NCBI RefSeq assembly: GCF_003675385.1
Contig: NZ_RCWZ01000002.1
Location: forward strand, 1,426,001 to 1,490,000
Origin: Mucilaginibacter kameinonensis
Lineage (GTDB): Bacteria; Bacteroidota; Bacteroidia; Sphingobacteriales; Sphingobacteriaceae
DNA: 64,000 nucleotides
Direction: 5' to 3'
In this document: positions 36,760 to 44,770 of the stretch, one piece after another
Layout: each line of letters starts with the position of its first letter
Numbering within the stretch: the stretch's first letter is position 1
The notes under the pieces: generated by a model
Database searches by the model: none
What the model was told of the DNA's origin: nothing
What the model saw: only the letters and a program-made list of their open reading frames with translations
Made by a program: the position numbers and the translations under genes

Positions 36760-37815
36760 ATGAACAAACATATAAACACTTATACCGCAACTGATAAGTT
36801 AATAACTAAAATAACCACGTGGATAGCCGGCATAGTTGCAGCTGGCTTATTGGTATGGGGTATTATAACGTTGGTACACTTGTACAGCTATGAAGAAACC
36901 GATGACGCCCAGGTTGAAGCCTATATTAATCCTATTACAGCAAGGGTAAGCGGTTTCATCAAAGAAATAAGGTACGACGAAAACCAGGACGTAAAAAAAG
37001 GAGATACTCTGCTCGTTATTGATAACCGTGAATACCAGATACAGCAGGAAGAAGCAGGCGCTGGCCTGCAAAATGCACGCGAACAGGTAAGCGTGTTGGA
37101 AAGTAATGTAGAGACCGCTGCTAAAATTGCCGAAGTCAATAAGGTTCAGATAGCAGCAACCAAGGCTAAATTAGTAAAAGCCGAACAAGAGTTTGGTCGG
37201 TTCACAAAGCTGTATGAAGCTGAATCGGCTACCAAGCAGCAACTGGAAAATGTACAAAGCGCATTGGATGTTGCCCGGTCTGATTATCAGGCGTCCTTGA
37301 ACAATTACCAGGCATCACTGTCGAAAGTAAATGATAGCCGCTCGCAGATCTCGCCGGTAATGTCGGAGATCAAACGTCGTGAATTGGTATTACAGCGTAA
37401 TAAGCTTGATGTTTCTTACACTGTGGTAACTGCGCCTTATGATGGCAAAATGGGCAAAAGAACTATCCAACCTGGTCAGCAGATTCAGTTGGGGCAAACG
37501 CTTGCTTATATAGTTGATAAAGAAACTGGCCTTTGGGTGGTAGCCAATTTTAAAGAAACACAATTACATAACATGCGGATAGGCGAGGGTGTTGAAATTA
37601 CTACAGATGCCTATCCCGATAGGAAAATAAAAGGAGAGATCCTTTCTTTATCACCGGCAACGGGCTCGAGATTTTCCTTATTACCTCCGGATAATTCAAC
37701 CGGTAACTTTGTGAAAATAGCGCAGCGTATCCCGGTAAAAATTAAAATAGATAATAAGGCTGTCGATTTTTTAAGCGCGGGTATGAATGCCAGCGTAACT
37801 GTACCTAAAAACTAA
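36760..37815 (+). CDS. HlyD/EmrA-family membrane fusion protein
   Basis: Periplasmic adaptor linking the MFS pump to the TolC duct. There is one N-terminal membrane helix (about 18-42), then the lipoyl-like half TDDAQVEAYINPITARVSGF (50-70) and DVKKGDTLLVIDNREYQ. A coiled-coil hairpin spans about 85-205, the second half-motif is VTAPYDGKMGKRTIQPGQQI, and a C-terminal beta-barrel includes LWVVANFKETQLHNMRIGE. The length (351 aa) and features match EmrA/EmrK. It is encoded 2 nt after the TolC gene and 8 nt before the transporter gene. Confidence 0.92.
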   Translation: MNKHINTYTATDKLITKITTWIAGIVAAGLLVWGIITLVHLYSYEETDDAQVEAYINPITARVSGFIKEIRYDENQDVKKGDTLLVIDNREYQIQQEEAGAGLQNAREQVSVLESNVETAAKIAEVNKVQIAATKAKLVKAEQEFGRFTKLYEAESATKQQLENVQSALDVARSDYQASLNNYQASLSKVNDSRSQISPVMSEIKRRELVLQRNKLDVSYTVVTAPYDGKMGKRTIQPGQQIQLGQTLAYIVDKETGLWVVANFKETQLHNMRIGEGVEITTDAYPDRKIKGEILSLSPATGSRFSLLPPDNSTGNFVKIAQRIPVKIKIDNKAVDFLSAGMNASVTVPKN

Positions 37816-37823
37816 GAGCCATC

Positions 37824-39419
37824 ATGAGCAATCAAATTCCGGTTTTTAAACCCTGGGTACCTGAGTGGCTTATACGTATCACCTTGCTGTTGGTGGTACT
37901 GCCAGGCATTATTTTGTTTTCGTTGTCTATCAGTAATGTTAGCGCCGCTGCAGGTTATTATGGTATAAGCCCTAATGACGCTCAGTTTTCGATGATTATC
38001 CTATACGCCGCAACTGCAAGCTTTGTAGTGTTGGAAAAGCGCTTTTTTAAAAATATCGCCAGTAAAATGTACCTGCTCATCAGCGTGTTGTTACTGGTTA
38101 CTACCTGTTATATCTGTTATCACGTGCGCGACTTTTTTGTGCTTCTGATCTTCAGGTATATACAAGGTTTGCTAACCTGTACAAGCCTTAGCATCACGCT
38201 AACGCTGATGTTTACGCGCTTGCATACCGAACGCTCAAAGGAGATAGGCTATTCAGTTGTTTATTGTATCCTGCTTTGCGTATCGCCTTTGTCAACCTTA
38301 TTTACGGCATCTATTATTGATAATTTCAATTTTAATGTGATATATAAATGCGCCATCTATTCCTTTTTGCCGGGTGCAGCGTTAATGTGTATCATCATGA
38401 ATAATGTGCGCCTTGATCGTAAATTGCCTTTATATCAGTTGGATTGGGCAAGCTTTGTGATTTACTCGGCGGGGCTTTGTCTTGTTGGTTATGTTATGGT
38501 ATATGGCCAGCAGTATGATTGGTTTGATGATAACCGTATCCTTTACAGTGTAATAGCCATTGCTGTATTATTTTTTGTATTTGTGGTGAGGCAACTCAGT
38601 TCAAAAAGACCTTACTTTCATATCCAGGCATTTAAATACCGCAAGTTTGTGCTGGCCGCATTACTGCTGTTTGTGTTTTATATCTGCCGTGGCTCATTCG
38701 GGATTACTACATCGTTTATGAGCAGCACCATGGGTATGGACCCAATACACGTTGGTTATTTGCTTATTTATAACCTTGCAGCTATTATTATTAGTGTTAC
38801 CATCTCATCAAGATTTTTACTGATGAAGAAGCCCTTGCGGCAGATCCTCATTTTGGGCTTTACTTTCCTGTTGGCTTTTCATGTGTATATGTGTTTTGTA
38901 TTTTCGGCGCAGGTTAATACCGAAGATCTGATCATCCCGGTAATATTACAAGGCATGGGCGCTGGTATGTTAATGACCCCGGTTATTTTGTTTGTGATAT
39001 CATCATCGCCGGTTAAATATGGTACAACAGGCTCGGCAGTAGGCATTTTTATGCGTTTTACCGGGTTTAGCAGCAGTATTGCGCTAATTAACTATTTTCA
39101 ATTATATAGGCAAAATGACCATGCCAATCGTTTCCAGGAGCAGCTAAGTCAGTTAAATCCGCTTGCTGTTCAAAAGCTGGCTGTGTACAAACAAGCCTTG
39201 ACCGGTAAGGGCGTAGCTGCAGACCAGGCCGCGAAAATTGCCAAGGGTTTGCTGAGCAGAAATATAAGCGCGCAAGCCCAGCTGCGTTTTGCTGTTGATT
39301 ATTATCAGTTTATCAGCTGGGTGTTGCTGGCTATTATACTAATTGTTGTTTTATTCCCATCGGCCAACCGGACAATTATTAATCTTAAATCCAACCAGCC
39401 AGCACCTGTTGTTTATTAA
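37824..39419 (+). CDS. MFS drug transporter, EmrB/DHA2-like
   Basis: Inner-membrane proton-driven exporter of 531 aa with about 14 hydrophobic helices, which fits the DHA2 drug:H+ antiporters that work with EmrA and TolC. The first helix is IRITLLLVVLPGIILFSLSI. A central helical pair and an extended loop before the last helix (QEQLSQLNPLAVQKLAVYKQ), as in EmrB relatives, can be seen. The classical MFS motif A is weak. Substrates are unknown; export of toxic organics, controlled by the divergent AraC protein, is the plausible role. It ends the operon. Confidence 0.9.
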   Translation: MSNQIPVFKPWVPEWLIRITLLLVVLPGIILFSLSISNVSAAAGYYGISPNDAQFSMIILYAATASFVVLEKRFFKNIASKMYLLISVLLLVTTCYICYHVRDFFVLLIFRYIQGLLTCTSLSITLTLMFTRLHTERSKEIGYSVVYCILLCVSPLSTLFTASIIDNFNFNVIYKCAIYSFLPGAALMCIIMNNVRLDRKLPLYQLDWASFVIYSAGLCLVGYVMVYGQQYDWFDDNRILYSVIAIAVLFFVFVVRQLSSKRPYFHIQAFKYRKFVLAALLLFVFYICRGSFGITTSFMSSTMGMDPIHVGYLLIYNLAAIIISVTISSRFLLMKKPLRQILILGFTFLLAFHVYMCFVFSAQVNTEDLIIPVILQGMGAGMLMTPVILFVISSSPVKYGTTGSAVGIFMRFTGFSSSIALINYFQLYRQNDHANRFQEQLSQLNPLAVQKLAVYKQALTGKGVAADQAAKIAKGLLSRNISAQAQLRFAVDYYQFISWVLLAIILIVVLFPSANRTIINLKSNQPAPVVY

Positions 39420-39427
39420 TCGATATC

Positions 39428-39551
39428 TTATTCGCTTTTCAGGCTCTTTACCGGGTTTTCAAGTGTTTTGGTAATATGTGTTCATGAGGATGCCAACTGC
39501 CGTTACCGGAACTATCCGCAAGGATATTTCGGTACGGTATTGGTGATTCAT
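39428..39551 (-). pseudogene. Frameshifted C-terminal remnant of an FtsX/MacB-type ABC permease
   Basis: On the minus strand one frame reads HQYRTEISLRIV..AVGIL and, after a frame change near 39483, another reads TKTLENPVKSLKSE and stop (39428-39430). The RTEIS and NPVKSLxxE pieces in this order and spacing are the typical last 40 residues of MacB/FtsX-like ABC transporter permeases. No start or earlier part is visible, so this is a relic of a deleted gene between the efflux operon and the small HTH gene. Confidence 0.5.
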
Positions 39552-39648
39552 ATTATTGGGCCGGGGAGGGGATATATGAGATGTTTCCCTGGCTCAGGAC
39601 GATAGCAGAATTCCTTACTTGGTTTTTGGGAAACTGTGAAAATTAACG

Positions 39649-39681
39649 CGCATTTAAATGCTTAATACACATTTAAATGCG
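39649..39681. terminator. Double-palindrome inverted repeat downstream of the small HTH gene
   Basis: CGCATTTAAATG (39649-39660) and CATTTAAATGCG (39670-39681) form a perfect 12-bp stem around a 9-nt loop, and each arm carries the self-complementary core CATTTAAATG. It lies 18 nt past the stop of the leftward HTH gene, as a terminator would, but could also be a twin protein-binding site. Confidence 0.45.
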
Positions 39682-39699
39682 GCAATTAATTAATTTAAC

Positions 39700-40032
39700 T
39701 TATTCGGCAGATAGCAACTGGATGTACTGCTCAAGTAAAACAATGTATTTGTCTTTCCAGATATTTACCCTGTTTTGATTGGGGCGCATTTCGCCACTCC
39801 GCGGATCAATTATATCAGAGTTTTTTTTCTGATAATATTCTGGAAATTCTTTTGAAAAGTCGTGGTCTACAATTCTGCCAATCCGGTGTATAATATCCGC
39901 ATTTAATTCTTTTCTGTTAAACCACTGATATACCACACTTCGGCTTACATCCGAGTGTTGAGCGAGTTCGGTAATACTGAATCCTTTTTTTCTAACGAGT
40001 ATCTCTACAATCTGACCGTGATGTTTTTGCAT
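39700..40032 (-). CDS. Small helix-turn-helix protein, paralogue 1
   Basis: 110-aa protein with a helix-turn-helix near the N-terminus (KKGFSITELAQHSDVSRSVV, about 15-34, then YQWFNRKEL), a linker, and a helical C-terminus (DKYIVLLEQYIQLLSAE). It aligns along its length with the 122-aa protein at 41624-41992: SIxExA, VYxWFN, HDFSxEFP and WxDKYIxLLExY are shared. Probably a DNA-binding regulator; its target is unknown. The gene points away from pyrophosphatase and is followed by a double palindrome. Confidence 0.75.
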   Translation of the reverse strand: MQKHHGQIVEILVRKKGFSITELAQHSDVSRSVVYQWFNRKELNADIIHRIGRIVDHDFSKEFPEYYQKKNSDIIDPRSGEMRPNQNRVNIWKDKYIVLLEQYIQLLSAE

Positions 40033-40877
40033 AATTTTTAGCTGTAAAAAGTTAAAAAACTAATCAAAATAAGCTTAGGTGCCAGTAATAATTAGTTGTT
40101 AATCAGTTTACTAACTATTGACAGGTGACTATGTAATGCAACTTCTATGCCAGTGCGCCAAATTTAATCTTGACGAAATTGATAGAATATGTTGGTTGGA
40201 CAATAAAAAGGATTTCCAACTTTTAAGAATAATTTTAACTTTTAGATTATTTATTTTCCCTTGTTTTTTGAGTGAATAAAATTCCGTGTATTTAATTACG
40301 CACGAAGTGTGGAATAATGTATACATAGTGTGAAAATTTATTCCCCATTTAGTGGTTTTGAAATAGGCGTGTTTAGATGGAAAAGAAATAGTGAGAAGTT
40401 AATCCTCGAAATGCTACAATAATGTTACAAGTTTAGCCTGCTCTTTGAAAATATGAAAATCTGTGCCATAATATTTTCTGTTAGTCCTTATTATATTAAT
40501 AGTTAATTAATATGGAATTAATCTGAAGATCAGGCTTCTTTGAAAATCTTTGGATCAAACTTTCTATATAATTGTTGAAGGGGAACTTTAGATTTTGAAG
40601 TTATCCCCCCTTATATATATTGTAGTAGTAGTTTTGATAGAAATAGTAATGATGTTTTTAACCACTAAAGCGATATTGTTTTGGTACTCAAATTTGTTTT
40701 TCGGCTATTTCACTGTTTTATAATGCGCTGTAAGTCAGTTAAAAGTGAAAGAGATGTTGAGTTGAGAAGTATTTGAGCAATAAAGTGTATAAAAAATAGA
40801 ATGGGGATTTTTCAATAAAATTGCCAAAATGTTAGTACTTTCATAAAAAAAATACTAAAATATTAAAATTACTACCA
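40033..40877. other. Long AT-rich intergenic region without a recognisable gene
   Basis: 845 nt, strongly AT-rich, between the divergently read small HTH gene and pyrophosphatase. I find no convincing coding frame (a 65-codon minus-strand frame has no supporting features), no tRNA and no repeat family. It should contain the promoters of both neighbours. The segment 40090-40120 has loose inverted repeats (TAGTT .. AACTA) resembling AACTAATAGTT near 42905-42915, a possible shared binding motif, but only weakly supported. Confidence 0.5.
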
Positions 40878-41444
40878 ATGAATACACAACATCCATGGCA
40901 TGAAGTTTCAACGGGGCCTAAAGTTCCTTACGTTGTAAACGCTGTTATTGAAATTCCCAAAGGGTCAAAAGCTAAGTACGAGATTGATAAAGAATCCGGC
41001 CTTTTAAAATTAGATCGCGTGCTTTTTTCATCTGTAATGTACCCGGCCAATTATGGATTTATTCCGCAAACCTATTGTGATGATCAGGATCCGCTTGATA
41101 TATTGGTAATATGCTCGGTTGATGTTTTTCCGATGTCAATTATCGAAGCAAAGGTGATAGGGGTAATGCATATGATTGATAATGGTGAGCAGGATGATAA
41201 AATTATTGCTGTAGCTAATAATGATATGTCAGTAAATTATATAAATGATTTAAGCGAATTGCCTCCACATACTATTAAAGAGATTGAGTGCTTCTTTAAA
41301 GACTACAAAGTTTTAGAAGGTAAAAATGTAACTGTTGAGCGCTGGATGGGTGTTAGCTATGCACACCGTGTTATTGAAGATAGCCAGGTGTTATATGATG
41401 TTAACTTTAAATCGACTCAAAACGAAGTTAAAGTAGCCGGCTAA
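40878..41444 (+). CDS. ppa: Inorganic pyrophosphatase (family I)
   Basis: Cytoplasmic Mg-dependent enzyme that hydrolyses pyrophosphate and so pulls nucleotide-sugar and polymer synthesis forward. It has 188 aa, the normal size for the single-domain bacterial type. It contains EIPKGSKAKYEIDKESGLLK, YPANYGFIPQTYCDDQDPLDILV (the D-x-D-P-x-D metal site about 71-76), then KVIGVMHMIDNGEQDDKIIA and a C-terminal KDYKVLEGKNV segment. It is flanked by paralogous small HTH genes on the other strand and by the start of the polysaccharide locus. A perfect 17-bp hairpin follows its stop. Confidence 0.95.
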   Translation: MNTQHPWHEVSTGPKVPYVVNAVIEIPKGSKAKYEIDKESGLLKLDRVLFSSVMYPANYGFIPQTYCDDQDPLDILVICSVDVFPMSIIEAKVIGVMHMIDNGEQDDKIIAVANNDMSVNYINDLSELPPHTIKEIECFFKDYKVLEGKNVTVERWMGVSYAHRVIEDSQVLYDVNFKSTQNEVKVAG

Positions 41445-41460
41445 GTATAACTGAAAGCTA

Positions 41461-41512
41461 AAAATGCTTAATCCGGCTCCTTTATTAATTGGGTTGCCGG
41501 ATTAAGCATTTT
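41461..41512. terminator. Bidirectional terminator after pyrophosphatase
   Basis: AAAATGCTTAATCCGGC (41461-41477) and GCCGGATTAAGCATTTT (41496-41512) pair perfectly over 17 bp with an 18-nt loop. The A-run on the left and T-run on the right allow it to end transcription from both sides, which fits its place between ppa and the convergent HTH gene. Confidence 0.75.
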
Positions 41513-41623
41513 CAGTTTAGTATAATTAGGTTTATAAGTTTAGGTTATTACCGTTGTTTGCTCTGTTTTTATTTATATAAGTGATCGCCGCTTGATGTTT
41601 AATCAATTTAGCAAGGTATATTA

Positions 41624-41992
41624 TTAACGCTGGTTAAATTTCTTTTTTGAATTTTCAAGCAGGCTTTTATTGTATTTCTCTAATAGTTCAATGTATTTAT
41701 CCCGCCAGTATGAATCCTCCATTTCATCTGCATGATAATCAGGAGCGTGGGTGTAACCTTGGTTTTTAATATTGTCAAATTCTCCCTCAGTAAATAAATG
41801 AGGAAATTCAACAGAAAAATCATGCTTTAGGCAAAGGCCTATTTTGTATATGATTTTCGGTTTTAGGTATTTTTGATTAAACCAGTAATAAACTGAACGT
41901 CTGTTAACATTAGTAAATCGTGCGATTTCGCTTATGCTGCAGCCTTTGCGCCTAACCACTTTCTCTACTATTTCACCATGGTGCAAATCCAT
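41624..41992 (-). CDS. Small helix-turn-helix protein, paralogue 2
   Basis: 122-aa paralogue of the protein at 39700-40032. The helix-turn-helix is RKGCSISEIARFTNVNRRSV (about 15-34) and YYWFNQKYL follows; the C-terminal helix DKYIELLEKYNKSLLENSKK is longer and Lys-rich. No ligand-binding domain is present, so it may act as a simple repressor or a partner for another factor. It lies just downstream, on the same strand, of the UpxY-like antiterminator gene (102-nt gap), hinting at joint control of the polysaccharide region. Function is inferred from the fold only. Confidence 0.75.
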   Translation of the reverse strand: MDLHHGEIVEKVVRRKGCSISEIARFTNVNRRSVYYWFNQKYLKPKIIYKIGLCLKHDFSVEFPHLFTEGEFDNIKNQGYTHAPDYHADEMEDSYWRDKYIELLEKYNKSLLENSKKKFNQR

Positions 41993-42094
41993 AAGTTTTA
42001 TAAAATGAGTTTTGAACTACTTAATAGCAATCGTAATTTTAATTAAGTTCTATAATAAAAAATAAGAAGCAAGTTAATAATACGTCTTTAGAAG

Positions 42095-42625
42095 TTAACT
42101 TGCAACATTTAAACAAATTTGATCTACGTTTACCTTTACTGTTAAAACGCAGTTCAATTGTTCTATGGTCATCAATATGGTTTTGCCCATAATTTGAGTA
42201 ACTACGCCTTGGTAGTTATACAATAATCCATCCTTTATTTTAACCTTGTTGCCAATGTTTAAATTTTGGATGCTCATTAACTCAACTTCTGAGTAATTGT
42301 TAACTATTGATTTTATTCGGTCAATTTCCTCGTCGTTTAGTACTACAGGTTTTCCGCAATAGGAAACGAAATTTACCACTCCGGGAACCTGCTTTACTTT
42401 AAGCTGTTCACCGGCATTTGCCCTGACAAAAACGTATGATGGAAATAATGGAGTCTCTATCATTTTGTTTCGGTCGGCCCATTTTTTTAATGATTTAATC
42501 ACCGGACAAAAGGAGGTGATATGATTGTCATTTAAAGTTCTGTCTATTTTTTTCTCAAATCTGGATCTTGTGTACACAACCATCCAATTTGCAGGTGTAG
42601 GTTTAATTATAACAGCGTTTTTCAT
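42095..42625 (-). CDS. UpxY/NusG-like transcription antiterminator
   Basis: 176-aa specialised NusG paralogue. The NusG N-terminal domain covers about 12-105 (NWMVVYTRSRFEKKIDRTLN, then ETPLFPSYVFVRA, VPGVVNFVSYCGKPVVLNDE). A KOW-type C-terminal segment covers about 122-150 (NIGNKVKIKDGLLYNYQGVV). In Bacteroides, UpxY proteins bind RNA polymerase in the leader of one capsule operon and prevent early termination. There the gene normally leads the operon; here it is read away from the exopolysaccharide genes, with an 831-nt gap between the starts. It therefore may act in trans on the long leader of that operon. Confidence 0.85.
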   Translation of the reverse strand: MKNAVIIKPTPANWMVVYTRSRFEKKIDRTLNDNHITSFCPVIKSLKKWADRNKMIETPLFPSYVFVRANAGEQLKVKQVPGVVNFVSYCGKPVVLNDEEIDRIKSIVNNYSEVELMSIQNLNIGNKVKIKDGLLYNYQGVVTQIMGKTILMTIEQLNCVLTVKVNVDQICLNVAS

Positions 42626-42665
42626 TATAGTGCATTTTTATTTGTTTGATAATTAGGTAGATGAT

Positions 42666-42695
42666 CAAACTAAATGTTCTTCAATTCAAGTGCAA
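42666..42695 (-). promoter_or_regulatory. Probable promoter of the UpxY-like gene
   Basis: On the minus strand, TTG (42695-42693), 19 nt, then TTAGTTTG (42673-42666), one base off TAnnTTTG. Transcription would start near 42660, giving a leader of about 36 nt before the ATG at 42625. Confidence 0.4.
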
Positions 42696-43106
42696 TATTT
42701 TCATAAAAATCGCCATTTAGTTTAATAATTCGCATGGTCCCTCATAATTTGTTTTCAAACTGTGAAAAAAGTGTGGTGTAAAAAATACACATGTTTTAAA
42801 GATGTGTTTAAACAGCTATCGGCGGTTGCCGGCAGCGCATTTTAACCCGGGAACCCCAAAATCAATAAAAAAATTAATAATTAGTTACGCGAAAAAGTCA
42901 ATTAACTAATAGTTGTTAGAAAAGGAAGCTTATTTTCTTTTTTCGTTAAGTTGATATGTGGAGTTGCCTGGGATTGGGGGTTTGTTCGGAAACTGGTTTT
43001 TACCTGTTTAATGAAGGAGATTTCCTTACGTAAATGATGGTTGGTTTGTTACATGAATGTGAATAATATCACACTTTTGTACATTTCACAACAATCGGCA
43101 GTTTTG

Positions 43107-43138
43107 TTGATGAAAAGTAAATTATATGGCTAATTTTG
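43107..43138 (+). promoter_or_regulatory. Probable promoter of the exopolysaccharide locus
   Basis: TTG (43107-43109), 21 nt, then TAATTTTG (43131-43138), an exact TAnnTTTG box. A start near 43143 would leave a leader of about 310 nt before the ATG at 43457, the sort of leader on which UpxY-type antiterminators act. Confidence 0.45.
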
Positions 43139-43161
43139 TATCAATGTGTTAAATAAAATTC

Positions 43162-43177
43162 ATGTTTAATTAAACAT
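43162..43177. promoter_or_regulatory. Perfect 16-bp AT-rich palindrome in the leader
   Basis: ATGTTTAATTAAACAT equals its reverse complement. It lies 25 nt after the predicted promoter box. The longer arms TCAATGT (43141-43147) and ACATTGA (43174-43180) offer an alternative fold. It could be an operator or an RNA hairpin. Confidence 0.4.
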
Positions 43178-43294
43178 TGATAATGAATTAATAAGCTGAC
43201 ACAGTGGTTTTTAATTGAAAATAGCTCATTGTAAGCGAAATGGCGAAGCTATACTCAATTATTAATTAATGTCTCTAACCAATCCGATAGTTAC

Positions 43295-43379
43295 TGCAGC
43301 CACCGTACCCAAGTTAATTTAATTAGATATACAGAATACCGATGTATGCATCTTGGACGGCTGCAACGTGAATTAACTT
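43295..43379 (+). ncRNA. Leader RNA element with crossing inverted repeats (possible pseudoknot)
   Basis: TGCAGCC (43295-43301) is complementary to GGCTGCA (43359-43365), and AAGTTAATT (43311-43319) is complementary to AATTAACTT (43371-43379). The order is a, b, a', b', so the two helices cross: an H-type pseudoknot, or two mutually exclusive hairpins. Both pairings are perfect. It ends 77 nt before the first gene. I know no named riboswitch with this shape. Confidence 0.4.
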
Positions 43380-43456
43380 TAGACGAATTGGGCTCTGGCA
43401 TTACTTAGTTTAATAATAACCGGGGTTTTTAACCCTCTCGCTGATAACTTAATCAA

Positions 43457-44758
43457 ATGAATAAGCCAAACGCATCGAGCAAAAAGATATTAGTTATAGG
43501 CATCAACTTTTCTCCAGAATTGACGGGTATTGGAAAATATACCGGAGATATGGTTGAATGGTTTGTTGATAATAATTATGAATGTACTGTAATAACATCT
43601 TTTCCTTACTATCCATTTTGGAAGGTGCAACCGCCATATACCAATAAATTTTATAAACGTGAAGTACTCAAAGATGGTAAGCTTATTGTATACAGGTGCC
43701 CGTTATATGTACCTGAAAAACCTGGAGGTTTGAAGCGACTTATTCACGAAGCTACCTTTTTTCTGTCGGCTTATTTTGTGCTTATATCCTTGTTATTTAA
43801 GTCTAAGAATGATTATATATTTTGTATAGCTCCGCCTTTTCATTTAGGCTTTTTAGGCTTGTTTTACCGGTTTTTTAAACGGGGCGAAATCATTTATCAC
43901 ATTCAGGACCTGCAAATTGAGGCTGCGCGCGATTTGAACATGCTCAAATCGAAAAGAGCATTTAAAATTTTGTTTGCGATGGAGAAATTTATCATGCACA
44001 AGGTAGATTTCGTAAGCTCAATTTCAAAAGGCATGCTTAAAAAGATCAGTGTTAAAACTAACCGGGAGATCACCTTTTTTCCCAACTGGGTTGATACTGA
44101 CACTTGTTACCCAATAGCTAATTCTGCCGAATTGAAATCGATGTGGAATTTTGATGCGGATGACAAAGTAGTACTATATTCTGGCAGTATTGGCGAGAAG
44201 CAAGGAATTGAAGCTATTTTAGATGTAGCTGAACAGCTTAAACAGGTAAGTTTCATAAAATTTGTTATTTGCGGCACCGGGCCGCACAAGGATAAACTCA
44301 TCCAGCGGGCTAAGCAGCAGCAACTTGATAACGTAAGTTTCTTTCCGCTGCAGGAGCGTCATCTGTTTAACAGCTTTTTGAATATGGCCGATGTGCATCT
44401 TGTTTTGCAGAAAAAGAGTGCCGCTGACCTGGTTATGCCATCAAAACTGACCACCATTTTGGCTGTAGGCGGTCTGGCGCTGGTAACAGCAGAGCAGGGC
44501 ACCACTTTGTATGAAGTTATAAAAGATAACAACATGGGGGTTGTAATCCCGCCAGAAGATATTGATCAACTAAAGGCAGCCATATTTAACTGCTGTACAT
44601 CTGATAATACTGAAATTAAGCTAAATGCCCGCGACTATGCTGAAAATCATCTTAATATCAGCAAAGTGATTAAAAGGATGATGTCAAATATGCAGAAAAC
44701 GGTATATCCCGAACCGAAAGGAATTACATATTTAAGATTGGACAGGGACGCGGATTAG
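43457..44758 (+). CDS. WcaI-family glycosyltransferase (GT4)
   Basis: Cytoplasmic GT-B glycosyltransferase of 433 aa. It has the WcaI-like N-terminus VIGINFSPELTGIGKYTGDM and the segment VITSFPYYPFWKVQPPY. A membrane-associating hydrophobic stretch is near LSAYFVLISLLF. The C-terminal half includes VVLYSGSIGEKQGIEAILDV and LVMPSKLTTILAVGGLALVT, where the donor sugar binds. WcaI of the colanic acid locus is a probable fucosyltransferase; the sugar here is unknown. It is the first gene after the long leader and is cut off from the main operon by two small leftward genes and a response regulator. Confidence 0.85.
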   Translation: MNKPNASSKKILVIGINFSPELTGIGKYTGDMVEWFVDNNYECTVITSFPYYPFWKVQPPYTNKFYKREVLKDGKLIVYRCPLYVPEKPGGLKRLIHEATFFLSAYFVLISLLFKSKNDYIFCIAPPFHLGFLGLFYRFFKRGEIIYHIQDLQIEAARDLNMLKSKRAFKILFAMEKFIMHKVDFVSSISKGMLKKISVKTNREITFFPNWVDTDTCYPIANSAELKSMWNFDADDKVVLYSGSIGEKQGIEAILDVAEQLKQVSFIKFVICGTGPHKDKLIQRAKQQQLDNVSFFPLQERHLFNSFLNMADVHLVLQKKSAADLVMPSKLTTILAVGGLALVTAEQGTTLYEVIKDNNMGVVIPPEDIDQLKAAIFNCCTSDNTEIKLNARDYAENHLNISKVIKRMMSNMQKTVYPEPKGITYLRLDRDAD

Positions 44759-44770
44759 AATTAAAATTAG

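Larger units (their letters stand above)
42626..43456. other. Divergent control region of the polysaccharide locus
   Basis: 831 nt without a convincing gene, between the leftward antiterminator and the rightward WcaI-type gene. Contents: the antiterminator promoter at the left, small hairpins (for example ACACAT / ATGTGT at about 42787-42807), a good rightward promoter at 43107-43138, a perfect 16-bp palindrome at 43162-43177, and a pair of crossing inverted repeats at 43295-43379. The last three lie in or next to a predicted 5' leader of about 310 nt. Confidence 0.55.

Noticed and set aside
39428-39551. A complete small gene at this place
   Set aside because: The two permease-like parts are in different frames with a stop between them and no plausible start, so it is listed as a pseudogene remnant.
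40129-40326. 65-codon minus-strand frame in the AT-rich gap
   Set aside because: Lys/Ile/Leu-rich, no domain, no promoter or neighbour support; expected in AT-rich DNA.
43346-43408. 20-codon frame in the polysaccharide leader as a possible leader peptide
   Set aside because: No ribosome-binding site and no regulatory codon run; it overlaps the crossing repeats, which explain its sequence better.
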